Below, piece after piece: positions 12,230 to 23,143 of a stretch of 64,000 bases of DNA. A program made the translations under genes and the position numbers. This DNA is from Sodiomyces alkalinus F11 (taxonomy: Eukaryota; Ascomycota; Sordariomycetes; Glomerellales; Plectosphaerellaceae): NCBI RefSeq assembly GCF_003711515.1, contig NW_021167082.1, positions 877,310 to 941,309 on the forward strand. The letters are read 5' to 3'. Each line of letters opens with the position of its first letter. Positions within the stretch are counted from its first letter, which is position 1. The notes under the pieces were generated by a model that was not told the origin of the DNA, did not search any database, and was given only the letters and a program-made list of their open reading frames with translations.

Positions 12230-12534
12230 GGTGGGCCAGTCGAGGGTGCGTGGAGGAAAGGAGATGGGGGTTGAAAGGGATCAGAAGGGGAAAAGGAGTG
12301 GTCACGAATGTCTCGTGCGTTGGCGCGGGGTGTTGTGTTGGTTAATGTCGGGAGTGACACGACTGATATTTTGTGGCGGGGTCGAAAACCCAATGGAGGG
12401 GTAAGTGCTGTGCTTTGCGTACCAGCCAGTCACTAGGTACCTAGCCTGCGGAACAGCCCACTTTGCCGATAAGAAATAAGATAACCACGATAAGCAGCTA
12501 GTAGCTCCTTCGTACCTTACCAAGGAGGTTACTA
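12230..12534. other. Promoter side of GUS1, junction with the RIPped element
   Basis: About 300 bp upstream of the synthetase gene. It contains one TAGGTACCTAG palindrome (about 12434..12444) and ends at the left terminal inverted repeat of the degenerate element. No coding signal. Confidence 0.5.
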
Positions 12535-12620
12535 ATAAACTGATATTAAACTCGGTGGCTGAGCTAAGGGTAGGTATAGGGCTAGTAGGGCGACTTATTA
12601 AGCTAAGGATAGGTGTAGGG
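12535..12620 (+). repeat. Left terminal inverted repeat (mutated arm)
   Basis: This 86-bp arm pairs with the reverse complement of 17685..17770. Relative to the right arm it carries A in place of G at nine positions; eight of these are clearly TpG to TpA, and the first terminal base is ambiguous. Confidence 0.85.
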
Positions 12621-12740
12621 GGTAGTTAGTGCTAGGTTATATAATATACGTGTATGCCTTAACTAATCTTTAGGTATTAATAGAGGGGTAAATAAGTAAG
12701 GGGTAGTATAGTAAAAGATAGTGATAAATTAAGGCGATAG

Positions 12741-15700
12741 GAAACGATTCGGAAACGATTCGGAAACGTTTCGAAAAGTTTAAATAATTTCTTTAGTATA
12801 GATCTCGACTCGGAAATACATCCTAATAGTGAGATTTAGTAAAGGGAGGACTTACTAGAGCCAGAAAGTTAAGAAGACGACTTTTATAACTTAAGATTTA
12901 TTAAAAATAAGAATCTAAGACTATATCTTTATAGACTATATCCTAATCGTTAACCTCCTCTAGATATAATCTAAAGGAATTAAGTATAGCAGGTATATAT
13001 ATAATAAATCATACTTTATAGTATTCTTTACTAACTAAGATTAAATTCTATTAGATATATAAAACGACCTTATTCTTATTTCTATAGCCGCGTATACTAA
13101 TAGAAGACTTACCCCGGGTACTCGAGCTATAAAAGTGTAAAAAATCCTATATATAGCTAGGATTTCTAAGATGCCTAAAAGCTGTGTTAGAGGTATAGCG
13201 ATTATTATCCTATTAGATATTTTAAGTAACGAAGAGAAAAATACTCTATAGAAAGTAGTAGGTAATACCTTTTATCGCGTTATTTATTATTAGTACTAAT
13301 ATACTCTACTCTAGATTTAGTACGAAATAGCTTAAAAATATCCTACCTTATAAACTATAAGTGCTGCACTTAGAGACACACCGGTATAACGACATATATA
13401 CACCTATTAAGGGGGGAAAGCTTATTAATATCTTCCTACTATAGACTTCTATCACGATCGCGTCTTTAGTTAGCTACTTAATTAGATTAGTTAACGAAGA
13501 GTATAAATAAAAGACCTTACTTTATAGAAAAAGGCCGTTAGGTAAGTTAGAAAGCGTATTAGAATACCTTTTAAAGCAGAACTAATAGAGTCTTAGATAA
13601 ACGCAGGTAATATAATTAAGATTTAGTAAAAAGTCTACGTATTTTAAGCCGGAGGAAACTTATACGCTTATAGTAGATTCTAGCGGCTACCACGTTAGTA
13701 TTACCTATAAGACCTAAGATTATTTTAAGGTATTTCTAATTAATTAAAGTATCTTACGGATTTCTAATAATATCGTGTACGGTGCTAGTCTTAGACCTTA
13801 GCGGATACGACGCGTCGTTATCTAGTTACTATTATTCCCTCGATTTTTTACCCTTATCTTAATCTTATTCGATAGACTCTTAATCCCACTTTACATGGTA
13901 TTCTTATAAATCCCGATAAGATATACTATTTTTTCGTATCGAATCGTAGAAAACGCCGGATATATAGTACGTTAGCCTGGAAACGTTTCGGAAACGATTC
14001 TAAAGACCTATCCTGATATTTCTAAATAGACGAAGTGTATATCGTGGGCCCTAGCGAAATCCAAATACGATAATACGATATCTAGTTTAGATTTTTTATT
14101 CTATACGATTTTAATATAATACTATAGGTTATTATAACCTCCTATAGAATATACACCTATCTTCCCCTACCTCCTTTAAAGGCTCCCCCGTCTATTATTA
14201 ATAGAATTACTCGAGTCCTCGCGAAAATTAAGAATCCGATAATTATATTAAATATATTCCTTAAATTAAGTGAACTAAAAGAGTTTATTACTAAGTATAA
14301 AAGGAAAATAATTATAGATATTTATATAAGTCTTACGAATACGGACTACCTTCGATATATTATTCGTAAATAATAGATTATTCCTTTCCCTTAAGGCGGT
14401 CGGAGTCTTACTTTAGCTCTAGAGCAGACTAAAAAGGCTAACTAACAGTTATACGTAAGATTCCGCTACTATCTTAAGATATATATATACTAATCTATAT
14501 ACTATATTCTAGTATATCTAGTACTTATACTAATCCGAGCGTAACTATATAGTAATCTGTTTTTTTTATAAGTAAGTAAAATAATAGACTTTTCCCGATA
14601 TAAAGTCTTTTTTTATCGATACTAACTATAAACACGTTAATAGTGTAGAGTAAAAGGAAATTATTTAGGCCTAGTATAGTTAAAACTCAGAAAGAGATTA
14701 GTCCCCGAATTATTACTAAATCGTTTTGGAATCGTTTCTAAACCGTTTCTAATACCTTTTAGTGCTTCCTCTAGCTAAATACTATACTAACTCCGAGATA
14801 GCAGAGATATATCTTTATATATTCTACCAGGTTTTTAAGATCCTTGGGGATAAGTATAATATATACGTAAAGTGGAAATACCTTCACGGAACTAGACTTC
14901 TTAGGGTAACCTTAGATTAGGCTTTACTAGTAATCCAGGGGTTTAGTAGATACCTCTAGTAAAAATACCAGCTAAACGAATCCTAGGAAATATAAGTCTT
15001 TTATAGTCTACGTCTTTATATAGTTTATTTTAGGCATAGTATTAAGAGTATTCTAGGCGGTAATCTAGTAAGAGGAGAAGGCTTTACCTACCGGATTATA
15101 ATAACTCTACTAGAATACCGGACACGGGAGGACTATAATAAGTTATATAACGCGATTAGCCGTGAGTTTTATCTTTAAATAATTCAGAAACGACTAGGAA
15201 ATGTTTTAGAAACGATTCGGAAACTATTTAGGATACTTATATATCTTCTAGGGATAATACCGTAGTTCCGAGACTAGACTACTTATAAGCGCCTCCTATG
15301 TATCGCGATAGGCTTTTATTAAGCTACCTCGAATATCCCGTATAAGGATTAGAGACTTATTTCTGATAATTCGAATACGGTCGAGGTTATATATTAAGCC
15401 TTATACGCGTGGACTAGGCGAAATATTTATATCCTTAAGGTTATTAAGGGGTAAGTTTAATATAATCTCTCGTATACCTACCTTTTAACCTTACTAGATA
15501 TCACGATTACGATTAGAATCTTATCTTAAGAGATTTTACGACGCGTTCGCTATAAATCCCCGGCTTATAGAGAAATACTAGTATTAGCGGTCGGCTTAAG
15601 AGTTAAATGAATCGGAATAGTAAGTTCTATTCTTTTCTACTATATAAGGGAAAAGTCCCTAACCTAAGAATATTATAGAAAGAAAATTTCTTTAGGTGGA

Positions 15701-17403
15701 TACCGACTATAATAAGGCTATTCGTGATCGTTTACGTAGTCGTCCTTTAACTATTAGCCGATTAATTTCGAGATTACCTTTTAACCCTCCTAGCGATTTT
15801 AGGGGCTTTAATAATAATAGTATAGAATCAGATTCGCGAAGTTCTCTAGTAAGAAGCGTAAGGAGTATATCGTTAAGTGGAGTTCCTTTAAGACGCTCTC
15901 GAAGTTAACGCTAAAATACACGTAATCTTTACTAGCAGGCTACCCTTAGGCAGGTTTAGGCTTTATAAGCTTCCTTATCCTATAAGGAGAGAAATCTTAC
16001 TATAGAGGAATACCATCGCGAAATAGAACGAAAAGATCGTGAATTATAAGCGTAAATTAAGAGGCAAAGGCTTAAAGATAAGCGGCGTTTCTAGCTAGAA
16101 TTAAGGTGTATTAAGCTAGAGAGGGAATTATTACTTTATTCCGATAGTTAGAGGTAAATAGAAGGAAATTCTTTAGGTATCGTAATCGTGGTTTATATTC
16201 TTATAAGAACGTAAAATAAAAAAAGACCTATTATAAGTAAAAAACTCCTCTATATATACTAAATTATTATTACCGTCGCTATAAAAATAGAAGCTCGGCA
16301 GCTTAGAAACGTTTCCTAAATATTTCTAGGATATCTAGTTACTCCTTATTATTAGGAGTACAAGGACGGGCTCTATTAACCCGATAGTTATAAGGGGGGG
16401 GGCGGGCAGGAGCCGGGAATTCAAATATAAGAATTATTAGCTAAAGACGTCTAATTTATATAGGAGTTACTAACTTACTAGACACTATTTCCCTATCCGC
16501 TATATCTTTATAGCGATATTTAGCCTAGACCTTATAAAAGTGGTCGTAGTTAGAAGGAGGGTAGTCTAGAGAATATATCCTATTAGTTAAGTATAGTATT
16601 AGGGTAAGGAAAGATAATATACTACGGCCGATAGAGTTCTAGTCTGTATAAGCCTAGTAACGTTTATCGTTCTGCTAGCTAAAAACGTCTATTTTTATAT
16701 AAACGATATCGGGCTAAGATTTCAGATATATTAATAATAGTCTCTAAATCGTTTCGGAATCGTTTCCTATATTTCTATTATTATCTTTTAGGATAACCCT
16801 AAGATATATATCCTTAGCCACTACTTTAGCCTTATAAGAGGTATTAAGCTATTTATTAATACTAAGGGCGAGGTTCTATATAGTCTTATAATATTAAGCG
16901 GTGCGAGAATCATTATAAGCGTTAAGAGAGCCCGACACGGAAGGAGTAGCTTAAGTATAGTAGGTATAGTAAATATATTTCTTAAAGGCACCTAATAACG
17001 AGAATTTAAAGCGCTAAACAGATACTATTAGCTAAAGCTTTTAAGCTATCTCGTAAATAATAAGCGACTTATATTAAAACAGAGCTCTCTATTTTCCTTT
17101 AGGTATCAGTAAAACAGCTCTCCCGCTACTATAATAACCTTACCTGTCTTAAGAGGACGTTAGTATAGGATAAGGTATTAGAATACTATATATACTTATA
17201 CTATTAGTCTTAAACTCAGGAAGACTATTATAGCGTTAGCCACTATCCTCCTTAGCTATATACTATTAGTATATAGCCGTGCGTTTATAGTTCGAGGGTA
17301 TCTTACTAAAGATAATAGACGTGGGTATTAGAGGGAATAAGGGTGGTTAGCGTCTAGATCAGAATCGTTTCCTAATCGTTTCCTAATCGTTTCCTAATTA
17401 TTT
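12741..17403. repeat. Seven clusters of an 11-bp motif (GGAAACGATTC or its complement) inside the element
   Basis: Clusters lie at about 12741-12773, 13979-14000, 14718-14750, 15186-15232, 16306-16330, 16745-16775 and 17368-17403. Each has one to four units of GGAAACGATTC, GAAACGTTTC or GAATCGTTTCC, commonly spaced 11 bp apart. The GGAAACG sense predominates on the left and the complementary CGTTTCC sense on the right. Confidence 0.75.
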
Positions 17404-17684
17404 CTAACGAATTTCGTTCAGAAACCTAGTTCGAGTAAGAAAATATACCTAATTATAATAGATAAACTAAAAAAAGTGATAGAGTTAATAGAAAAACTAT
17501 TAAAAAATAGATATTATAATACTATAAAATCACTATATATAAAGATATAGAGTGGTGATAATAGGAAAAGGTCACGAAGACGTGTAGGCTACGAAAAAGA
17601 GGGGAAAAACACGTTAACCTGTTATAACGCGACTCGTGGCTATTAAGAAAACGTTTCCCTATTACCCGAGCTAATCAGAATTTA

Positions 17685-17770
17685 CCCCACACCTATCCTC
17701 AGCTTAACAAGTCGCCCCACTAGCCCCACACCTACCCTTAGCTCAGCCACCGAGTTCAACATCAGTTTAC
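17685..17770 (-). repeat. Right terminal inverted repeat (less mutated arm)
   Basis: The 86-bp reverse complement of the left arm. It still keeps its CpA dinucleotides (for example CCCCACACC), so it seems to have escaped most of the mutation that hit the left arm and interior. Confidence 0.85.
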
Positions 17771-18247
17771 ATATAGTCTCCTTACCTAGGTAGGTACCTG
17801 AGTCTATTTGCGAAAAGATCGATACATAGGTACATACTGTACCTTATTAGGTACTGACCGAGTTATGGGTTCATTCCTCAAGCCTTAGTAGGTAAGGTTA
17901 CCTTAGGTACGATTCGATATTAATACATTCCATAATGTATTATACCTTGGGTCTCACGAGGTACTTATTAATAAAGAAGTTATCCTCGCTACCTGGTATA
18001 TTCGGCGCACACAAGAAGGCTTTGTGGGACATAAAAAAAAGCATAGAGTATGTACACCTTGCAGTATGGGGCAGGCCTTTGAAGTATTGCTACGCGCGCC
18101 ACGCGCAATAGGCATTGAGAAGAAGAAAAGTAAAACCCAACTCCCCCACGGGCTGAGCCCTGATCTCTACCTTATGCTGCCCATATTTCCTCCGGCAATG
18201 TCTGTCGACATGCCTTTACGCAGGCCTGCCAAAGAATAGCTCACCCC
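17771..18247. other. Intergenic, rich in AGGTACCT-type palindromes
   Basis: The segment contains CCTAGGTAGGTACC at about 17785, TACCTTATTAGGTAC at about 17840 and TTACCTTAGGTAC at about 17899. No coding signal is seen apart from a weak 71-codon frame at 18024, which I do not accept. Confidence 0.5.
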
Positions 18248-19006
18248 TCAGTTCCACAGCTCCGGCCCGGGGAAGGGGTACTCGGTCAACCCGCTGTAGA
18301 CGTTGATGTGCATTCCCGGCTCGGCGGGATCATAGAAGGTCGTCGGGGAAGTCCCCTCGGTCATCTTCCTAGTTCCGCCGTTGGTGACGTTGAGGTTGAT
18401 GCACTGCGGGTACGCCTGGGCACCGTTGACGTCCCAGGCGCTGTGCAGGGCAATGATCTCATGTCGCAAGACGTAGGTGCCGGACTCGATCTCGGCGGGG
18501 ATCTCGACGTCCCAGAGGAAGTCGTTCTTGATGAAGTCGTCGACGACCCAGGCCTCCAGCCAGTTGGTCTCCCAGGTGACGTTGGGCTTGAGGCCGGCCT
18601 GGGCGATCTTGACGAAGCGCAGGCTGGTCTTGTCGTCCGAGGCGCAGCCGTTGGCGGAGCAGGGCGCCAGGTAGTCGAAGATGGGGCCGACGTGGCTCTC
18701 GGGCCAGGTGAACCAGTGCAGCCTGATGGTCGAGCCGGCTTCTACCTGCACGTACTCCTGGCCGGGAACGGCCGACTTGTGGCAGATGATGTCGGGGTGG
18801 CCGAAGCTCTGCGGCTCCACGAAGCCGATGTCGGGGTTGTCGGCGGACCAGCCCGGGATGCTGGGCAACGGGTCCTGGTACCGGAAGCCCGGGTCCCATC
18901 CGAGGTACTGGGTGGAGGCGGAGGTGATGTATTGCACGAAGCCGTGGGCCGCGACTGTGGAGCTGAGGGCCAAAGCCGCGCCCGAAATCCGCAGGAGCTT
19001 GGTCAT
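18248..19006 (-). CDS. AA9 lytic polysaccharide monooxygenase without CBM, 252 aa, single exon
   Basis: This is a second secreted copper monooxygenase of cellulose-degrading type. The signal peptide (residues 1-20, ending TVAA) exposes His21 (HGFV) as the N-terminal histidine-brace residue. The second histidine is in TYVLRHEIIALHSAW, and the axial tyrosine is in GAQAYPQC with the QxY spacing. GFVEPQSFGHPDIICHKSA is the family's characteristic N-terminal block. The protein stops soon after the catalytic domain (FPGPELWN), so it has neither linker nor CBM1. It is clearly divergent from the AA9 at 7.8 kb, with different substrate-loop sequence (NWLEAWVVDDF), so it is not a recent duplicate. The ATG is fixed by the signal peptide. 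Confidence 0.95.
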   Translation of the reverse strand: MTKLLRISGAALALSSTVAAHGFVQYITSASTQYLGWDPGFRYQDPLPSIPGWSADNPDIGFVEPQSFGHPDIICHKSAVPGQEYVQVEAGSTIRLHWFTWPESHVGPIFDYLAPCSANGCASDDKTSLRFVKIAQAGLKPNVTWETNWLEAWVVDDFIKNDFLWDVEIPAEIESGTYVLRHEIIALHSAWDVNGAQAYPQCINLNVTNGGTRKMTEGTSPTTFYDPAEPGMHINVYSGLTEYPFPGPELWN

Positions 19007-19100
19007 CTTGTCGTGGAGTGGTGCCTGATTGACTAATAAGGTACCTAGCTAGCTGCTGAAGTCCCCGGGGAAAATGGATGCGGGAAGAAGAGCCACGGAC

Positions 19101-19106
19101 TTTATA
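19101..19106 (-). promoter_or_regulatory. TATA box of the single-domain AA9 gene
   Basis: TATAAA on the minus strand, about 95 bp upstream of the start codon at 19006. Confidence 0.5.
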
Positions 19107-20612
19107 GGAGTCCATGGCCCATTTCATCCCCTTCTCTGAGGCCGTTCGGGATACCAAGCATTGCCATCTTTGATCTCGACATGGACAAATCGAGCTACGG
19201 ACGACAGCGCTCCCGAGTTGCCCATAAGAACCAGGTCTCCGTGACGCAATGGGCTGGATGCGACACCAAAATGGACACAAGTGCAAACGTCGGCGTCGTG
19301 ATGTTGTCGAAAACTGGAGGACACAAGGTCCGTCCACAACTGCCGATAATCGAGCACGGGGCAAGTCAAAAGCGTTTAACCCGACTTGGACAGCGCCCCC
19401 GAGGAGCGGGAAAATGGCGCTGTAAAATCACGGCGACTGGCGGAAAATCAATCCTCGATAAAGTGTTAATATATTGTACACGTACCTGTAGGACGTCTTG
19501 GTGGAGGAGGAACGGGTCGAAGTGTGTGTGTCAACCATCTTGATTCTGCCTTCTTTCTGGGGAATGATTAAATGATCATCCGTGTGCATGTGACAGCAGA
19601 GCCTGCCAACTCGTTCCAAACGCCTTGCGTCCCTGAAGCGTTATTACGTTACGTTATCCACTCGATGCCAACCCCATTACCTACCTTGTCAGCGACTGAC
19701 CGCAGCTCAAAGCCGAACCAGAGCCTACATTATGGGAAAGACGGAACCACCCACCGAGACTCATCCACCCCCCCTAAATTGGTACCAGGTAATTATACTG
19801 GGCTCCTCCACTCCTCAGGACCCAGCACCCAGTTGCTGTCATTCATGGCTCGCCATAGTAGGGCGCATGATATCTGACCTGCGCAAGGTGCATATATATC
19901 ACAGAAGGTCGATGTTTCTCAGACCTTCCATGAGCACGGCCTGATGAGTGCGTAGGTTAAGTAGATAGAGGGCATCAGTGGACGGAGTGCCCTTTTGGAG
20001 ACCTATGTTCGTATACCCTTTCGCCAGAGAAATATATGTCTCGATGTGTGGATGGAGGTGTTCTTCTCGATTCTACGACATTTTATAGCGCTGGTTATTT
20101 AGAATGTATAGTCTTTATAGTTGATAAGGCGCAGTGTCCGGTGCGTATACGTGTCAGGGGGTAGTGAGGACCGCGTAAGAGAACGTGGTCAGTGATTTGG
20201 TTTCGATCTGATTTCTGGCCCCAGGTGTATGTATAGGCGCTCTATACTCTCTTCATCACTCATGCCGAGGGCATATATGGGTCCTAATCAATCTCTCTCG
20301 CCGAGCTAGTTGCACTGAGAAGTTGCCCAGACGGTTAACAGGGCATTGAGGGATTTATTGCCTTCTCCGGGAAAGGGCATTCGTTTACCTGTCTAACATG
20401 TCTTGACATCGCTTCGTTATCATGTCCTGCGGGTTATGTGGGTATGCACCAGCCTCCCCAAAAAAGAAACCACGAGTTTTCCCCTTCTCGCCCCCCCCCA
20501 ACGGCAAACGACGGGACCGGAACCTTTGTCCATGGGGTCGTAAATTCAAACTCCTGCGAGATCGCTTTAATTTCAACAGACGCTCCTTGTTTGCTTGCTT
20601 CCCAGCCCACCA
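19107..20612. other. Intergenic, AA9 upstream region and MSO1 downstream region
   Basis: 1.5 kb with no supported gene. Short plus-strand frames lack start context and family features. Confidence 0.5.
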
Positions 20613-21359
20613 TCATCTCATCTTCGGTCCACTAGGGAGACCGCCTCCCCTATGCCCCCCCGTGCTCCAAGGCGCGTTCGCCCCGACGTAAGGCCTATCA
20701 CCACCGCTGCCCGCCGCTCCTCCTCCCCCGGGGCCATACCCGCTAGACCCAGAGCTAGGTGGCTGAAAGGGACCTTGCGTCCCGGACCCCGGGCTCGTCG
20801 TCCTCGACCCCGAACCCCAAAGCCGCTGCTTCAGCCTATCCTGCGCCGACCCGCTGCCCGAAGGGTTCGTCGGCGGCGCCGTAGCCGTAGCCGTGTCTCG
20901 TCCATATATATCACCCCCCGAGCTAGCCCGGTCGAAGGGGCTCGGCCGCGACGCCGGAGACGCCGCAACCCGGCCGTGACGCAGGCTCTGCGAACCTGGC
21001 AATGGTCCTTGCTGCTGTTGTTGTGCTTGGGTCGGGTTCGAGTCCCACAGAGAGCTGAGCGAGGCGGACGGGTTCTGCTGGTGCGTGAGACCCCCGTAGC
21101 GGGATCCCACTTGTTGTTGTTGTTGTTGTTGTTGTTGCTGCTGCTGCGAGGCGACGGGGGCGGCGGGCGGCGGGGCTTTCGGGTCGGGGGGCAGCCAGGG
21201 CGGGAAGGGCCGGCCTTGCTCGGTGTAGTATTGCCTTAGCACGCGGCACACATGGGTGTCGTCTTCGGTGTCGCCGTCGTTTTCGCTCGCGAGGAGGCGG
21301 CTCTGGAGGCTGCTGATTTGGGAGGTGGTGTTGGTCAGGATCTTGCTGTACCACGACAT
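20613..21359 (-). CDS. MSO1: MSO1-like Sec1-binding exocytosis protein, 248 aa
   Basis: The N-terminus MSWYSKILTNTTSQISSL, followed by GDTEDDTHVCRVLRQYYTEQGRPFPPWLPPDP, matches the Sec1-binding region of Mso1. Mso1 binds the SM protein Sec1 and assists SNARE assembly at plasma-membrane fusion sites. After about residue 65 the protein is low complexity: a run of 12 Gln (CAA/CAG), Pro, Ser and Gly, with one ordered-looking motif AQDRLKQRLWGSGS near residue 165. It ends in a Gly-rich tail. The first in-frame ATG is at 21359; upstream in-frame sequence has no ATG. An acceptor-like CCCCGCAG lies 26 bp upstream, so a 5' UTR intron or an upstream exon is possible. The C-terminal half is fast-evolving in this family. 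Confidence 0.8.
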   Translation of the reverse strand: MSWYSKILTNTTSQISSLQSRLLASENDGDTEDDTHVCRVLRQYYTEQGRPFPPWLPPDPKAPPPAAPVASQQQQQQQQQQQQVGSRYGGLTHQQNPSASLSSLWDSNPTQAQQQQQGPLPGSQSLRHGRVAASPASRPSPFDRASSGGDIYGRDTATATAPPTNPSGSGSAQDRLKQRLWGSGSRTTSPGSGTQGPFQPPSSGSSGYGPGGGGAAGSGGDRPYVGANAPWSTGGHRGGGLPSGPKMR

Positions 21360-22112
21360 CGTTTTGTCTTGCTCGCCCTCCAAGGGGCGTTTCTGCGGGG
21401 TCAGACAAGAATGATGTTCAGACGTTTGGGGGGGGGATCAGCTGAGTGGTTTGTAGTCGTATAAGGCGTAGTAACGTATTGGTATGATTGATTGTGTAAT
21501 GGGTAGCGTAGTGTGGAGGAAACTTTGGTTTTAGAAGTTGAGATGCAAGCAAAGAAGGGCGAGGGGTTGTGGGCAAGATGATTATCGGTGTTTCAGTGTT
21601 CATTAAGGCGCAAGCGGTACGTACTCCTTAGCGTATCCGCAGCTACCAAGGTACGTATTTACCTGACGTCCCTTAGCAGGCAACGGAGAACGAACGTCAT
21701 GATGGATGGACACCACGCCGACAACCAGATTATTTCCTGAATGAAAGACGTAAAGGCAGGCAAGTTAAACTCGTATTCAGTCGAAGAAGTTCAGGCGCGC
21801 CTTTTGCGACTCGTTTTACGATCCCTCAGTGGCTTCTTCCACCGGCGTCTGGAGGCACATGGAAACCTCAGAGGCATGAAGACGTCCCTATAGCATCGCA
21901 CCACTAACACCAAAGGAGTGTACATGGCTGAACGAACATTGACAACCCGAAAGCCCAGAGACAAATCATTCGTTACGGGTATAATTTGCAAGGCCAACGA
22001 AGAAGGAAAAAGAAAGAAAAGAGAAAAGAAAAAAAAAAGATTTGCAATGCCCTCCCACTTTTGTTACGCCAGGTGTATAACGAGTTCCTAACATAATTCG
22101 GAATACCACCTC
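21360..22112. other. Intergenic between MSO1 and MAK16
   Basis: It holds the MSO1 upstream region and the MAK16 3' region, with an A/G-rich tract at about 22005..22045. No gene is seen. Confidence 0.5.
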
Positions 22113-23143
22113 TTACCAGGTCAACTCCTGGGCAATCTTGGGCCGCTCGAGTGCCTTCTGCTTGGCTCGCTTGTTGTTCATCTTGATAGCCTTGCCACGC
22201 TTGCGCTTGTCTCCCGCCTTGCGCTTGGCGTCCTCCTCGTCCTCGTCCTCGTCCTCTTCGTCCTCGTCATCATCATCGTGCTCCTCGTCGCTGCCAAGCC
22301 AGTCCTCAATGTCCTCAAGTCCCTCGTCCTCGCTCTCCTCAAAGTCGGACACGTACTCAACCTCCTTCTCAAAGTCGTCCTCGGACTCGGCCTCGCTGTC
22401 CCTCTCGTCTTCCTCCTCCTCCTCCGACTCGATGCCAGGGTCCATGTCCTTGTCCCGCTTGGCCTGGCCCTCCTTCTCCATGGCGCCCAGGACGCGCTTC
22501 CAGATGGACTCGCTGACGTTGAGCGGCTGGTCGCCGTAGGCGCCGGACCGTAACCGCTCCACGAGCTCCCGCTCAATGGTGCGCTCCAGCCGGGCCGCCG
22601 CCTCGGCCTTGCGCTCCCTCGCCTCCTCCCGGTTCCGCACCTTGTTCGGCAGCTTGGGCACCAGCTTCTCGCCCAGCCGCGCCTCCTCGGACGCGATCTT
22701 GCGCATGCGGATGTTGACCTGCGTCAGGCGCGTGAGGCGCTGCTTGCACTTGTGGACCATGAACTTGGGCCAGTAGATCAGGCGCTCGTCGATCATCTCC
22801 AGCGCCTTGGCGTAGTTCCGCGGCAGCTTGATCTTCTCCCAGAGCCGCGACGGCATGTGCGCACGCTCGATCGTCTTCATGTACAGGTAGAGAGTGTCCT
22901 TGGTCGGATGTCTCCTGACGGTGGCATACCGGGAATTGGCAAGCGGGCAGGATTGCCTGTTGCAGAAGCCAGTGACGTTCATCTCATTGCGGCAGAATGT
23001 CTGTTTCTTGTCCGTGCTAAGGCATTGTGTCAGCAAAGAAATAGGTGGCTGGCAACCCAGGACGAGACGATCAAAACTTACTGGATCTTGAAGGCACAGA
23101 ACTGGTTGTTTATAATCTCCCAAATCACGCTGTCGCTCGCCAT
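22113..23143 (-). CDS. MAK16: MAK16, nucleolar 60S ribosome-assembly factor, 321 aa
   Basis: Exons are 23143..23082 and 23016..22113; the 65-nt intron runs from GTAAGT to CTTAG. Mak16 acts with Rpf1 and Nsa1 in early pre-60S particles and 27S rRNA processing. The N-terminus [20 protein letters not shown], then [33 protein letters not shown], is the Mak16 signature with its cluster of cysteines. [23 protein letters not shown] follows. The middle is a basic helical region, and the last 110 residues are an acidic Glu/Asp tract ([19 protein letters not shown]) followed by a Lys/Arg-rich nuclear/nucleolar signal ([18 protein letters not shown]). Length equals the family norm. It shares a 527-bp upstream region with the divergent MSS1 gene. 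Confidence 0.96.

Larger units (their letters stand above)
12535..17770. mobile_element. Degenerate, RIP-mutated transposable element with 86-bp terminal inverted repeats
   Basis: A 5.2 kb AT-rich tract lies between the two inverted repeats. Open frames vanish (only one of 70 codons survives, 15696..15908), and CpA/TpG dinucleotides are almost absent while TpA and CpG remain. That is the dinucleotide footprint of repeat-induced point mutation. The ends are 86-bp inverted repeats that differ at nine positions. The long terminal repeats and overall size suggest a class II DNA transposon, but I find no intact DDE or reverse-transcriptase motif. A target-site duplication is not evident: left flank ...TACTA, right flank ATATAG.... 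Around 14790-15180 one plus frame reads as protein-like sequence interrupted only by stops of the kind RIP makes, so an ancestral coding region probably ran on the plus strand. The family is not identified. Confidence 0.8.

Noticed and set aside
12741..17403. CRISPR-like reading of the regularly repeated 11-bp clusters
   Set aside because: Units are short, adjoining and irregular, the host is a eukaryote, and no spacers of constant length exist.
12531..17776. A target-site duplication flanking the RIPped element
   Set aside because: Left flank TACTA and right flank ATATAG do not match at any of the small lengths I tried.
21028..21050. tRNA-like T-loop GGGTTCGAGTCCC
   Set aside because: It lies in the MSO1 coding sequence; no acceptor stem or anticodon arm could be paired around it.
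20595..21239. Arg/Pro-rich plus frame opposite MSO1
   Set aside because: Low-complexity antisense of the Gly/Ser/Pro/Gln-rich MSO1 tail.
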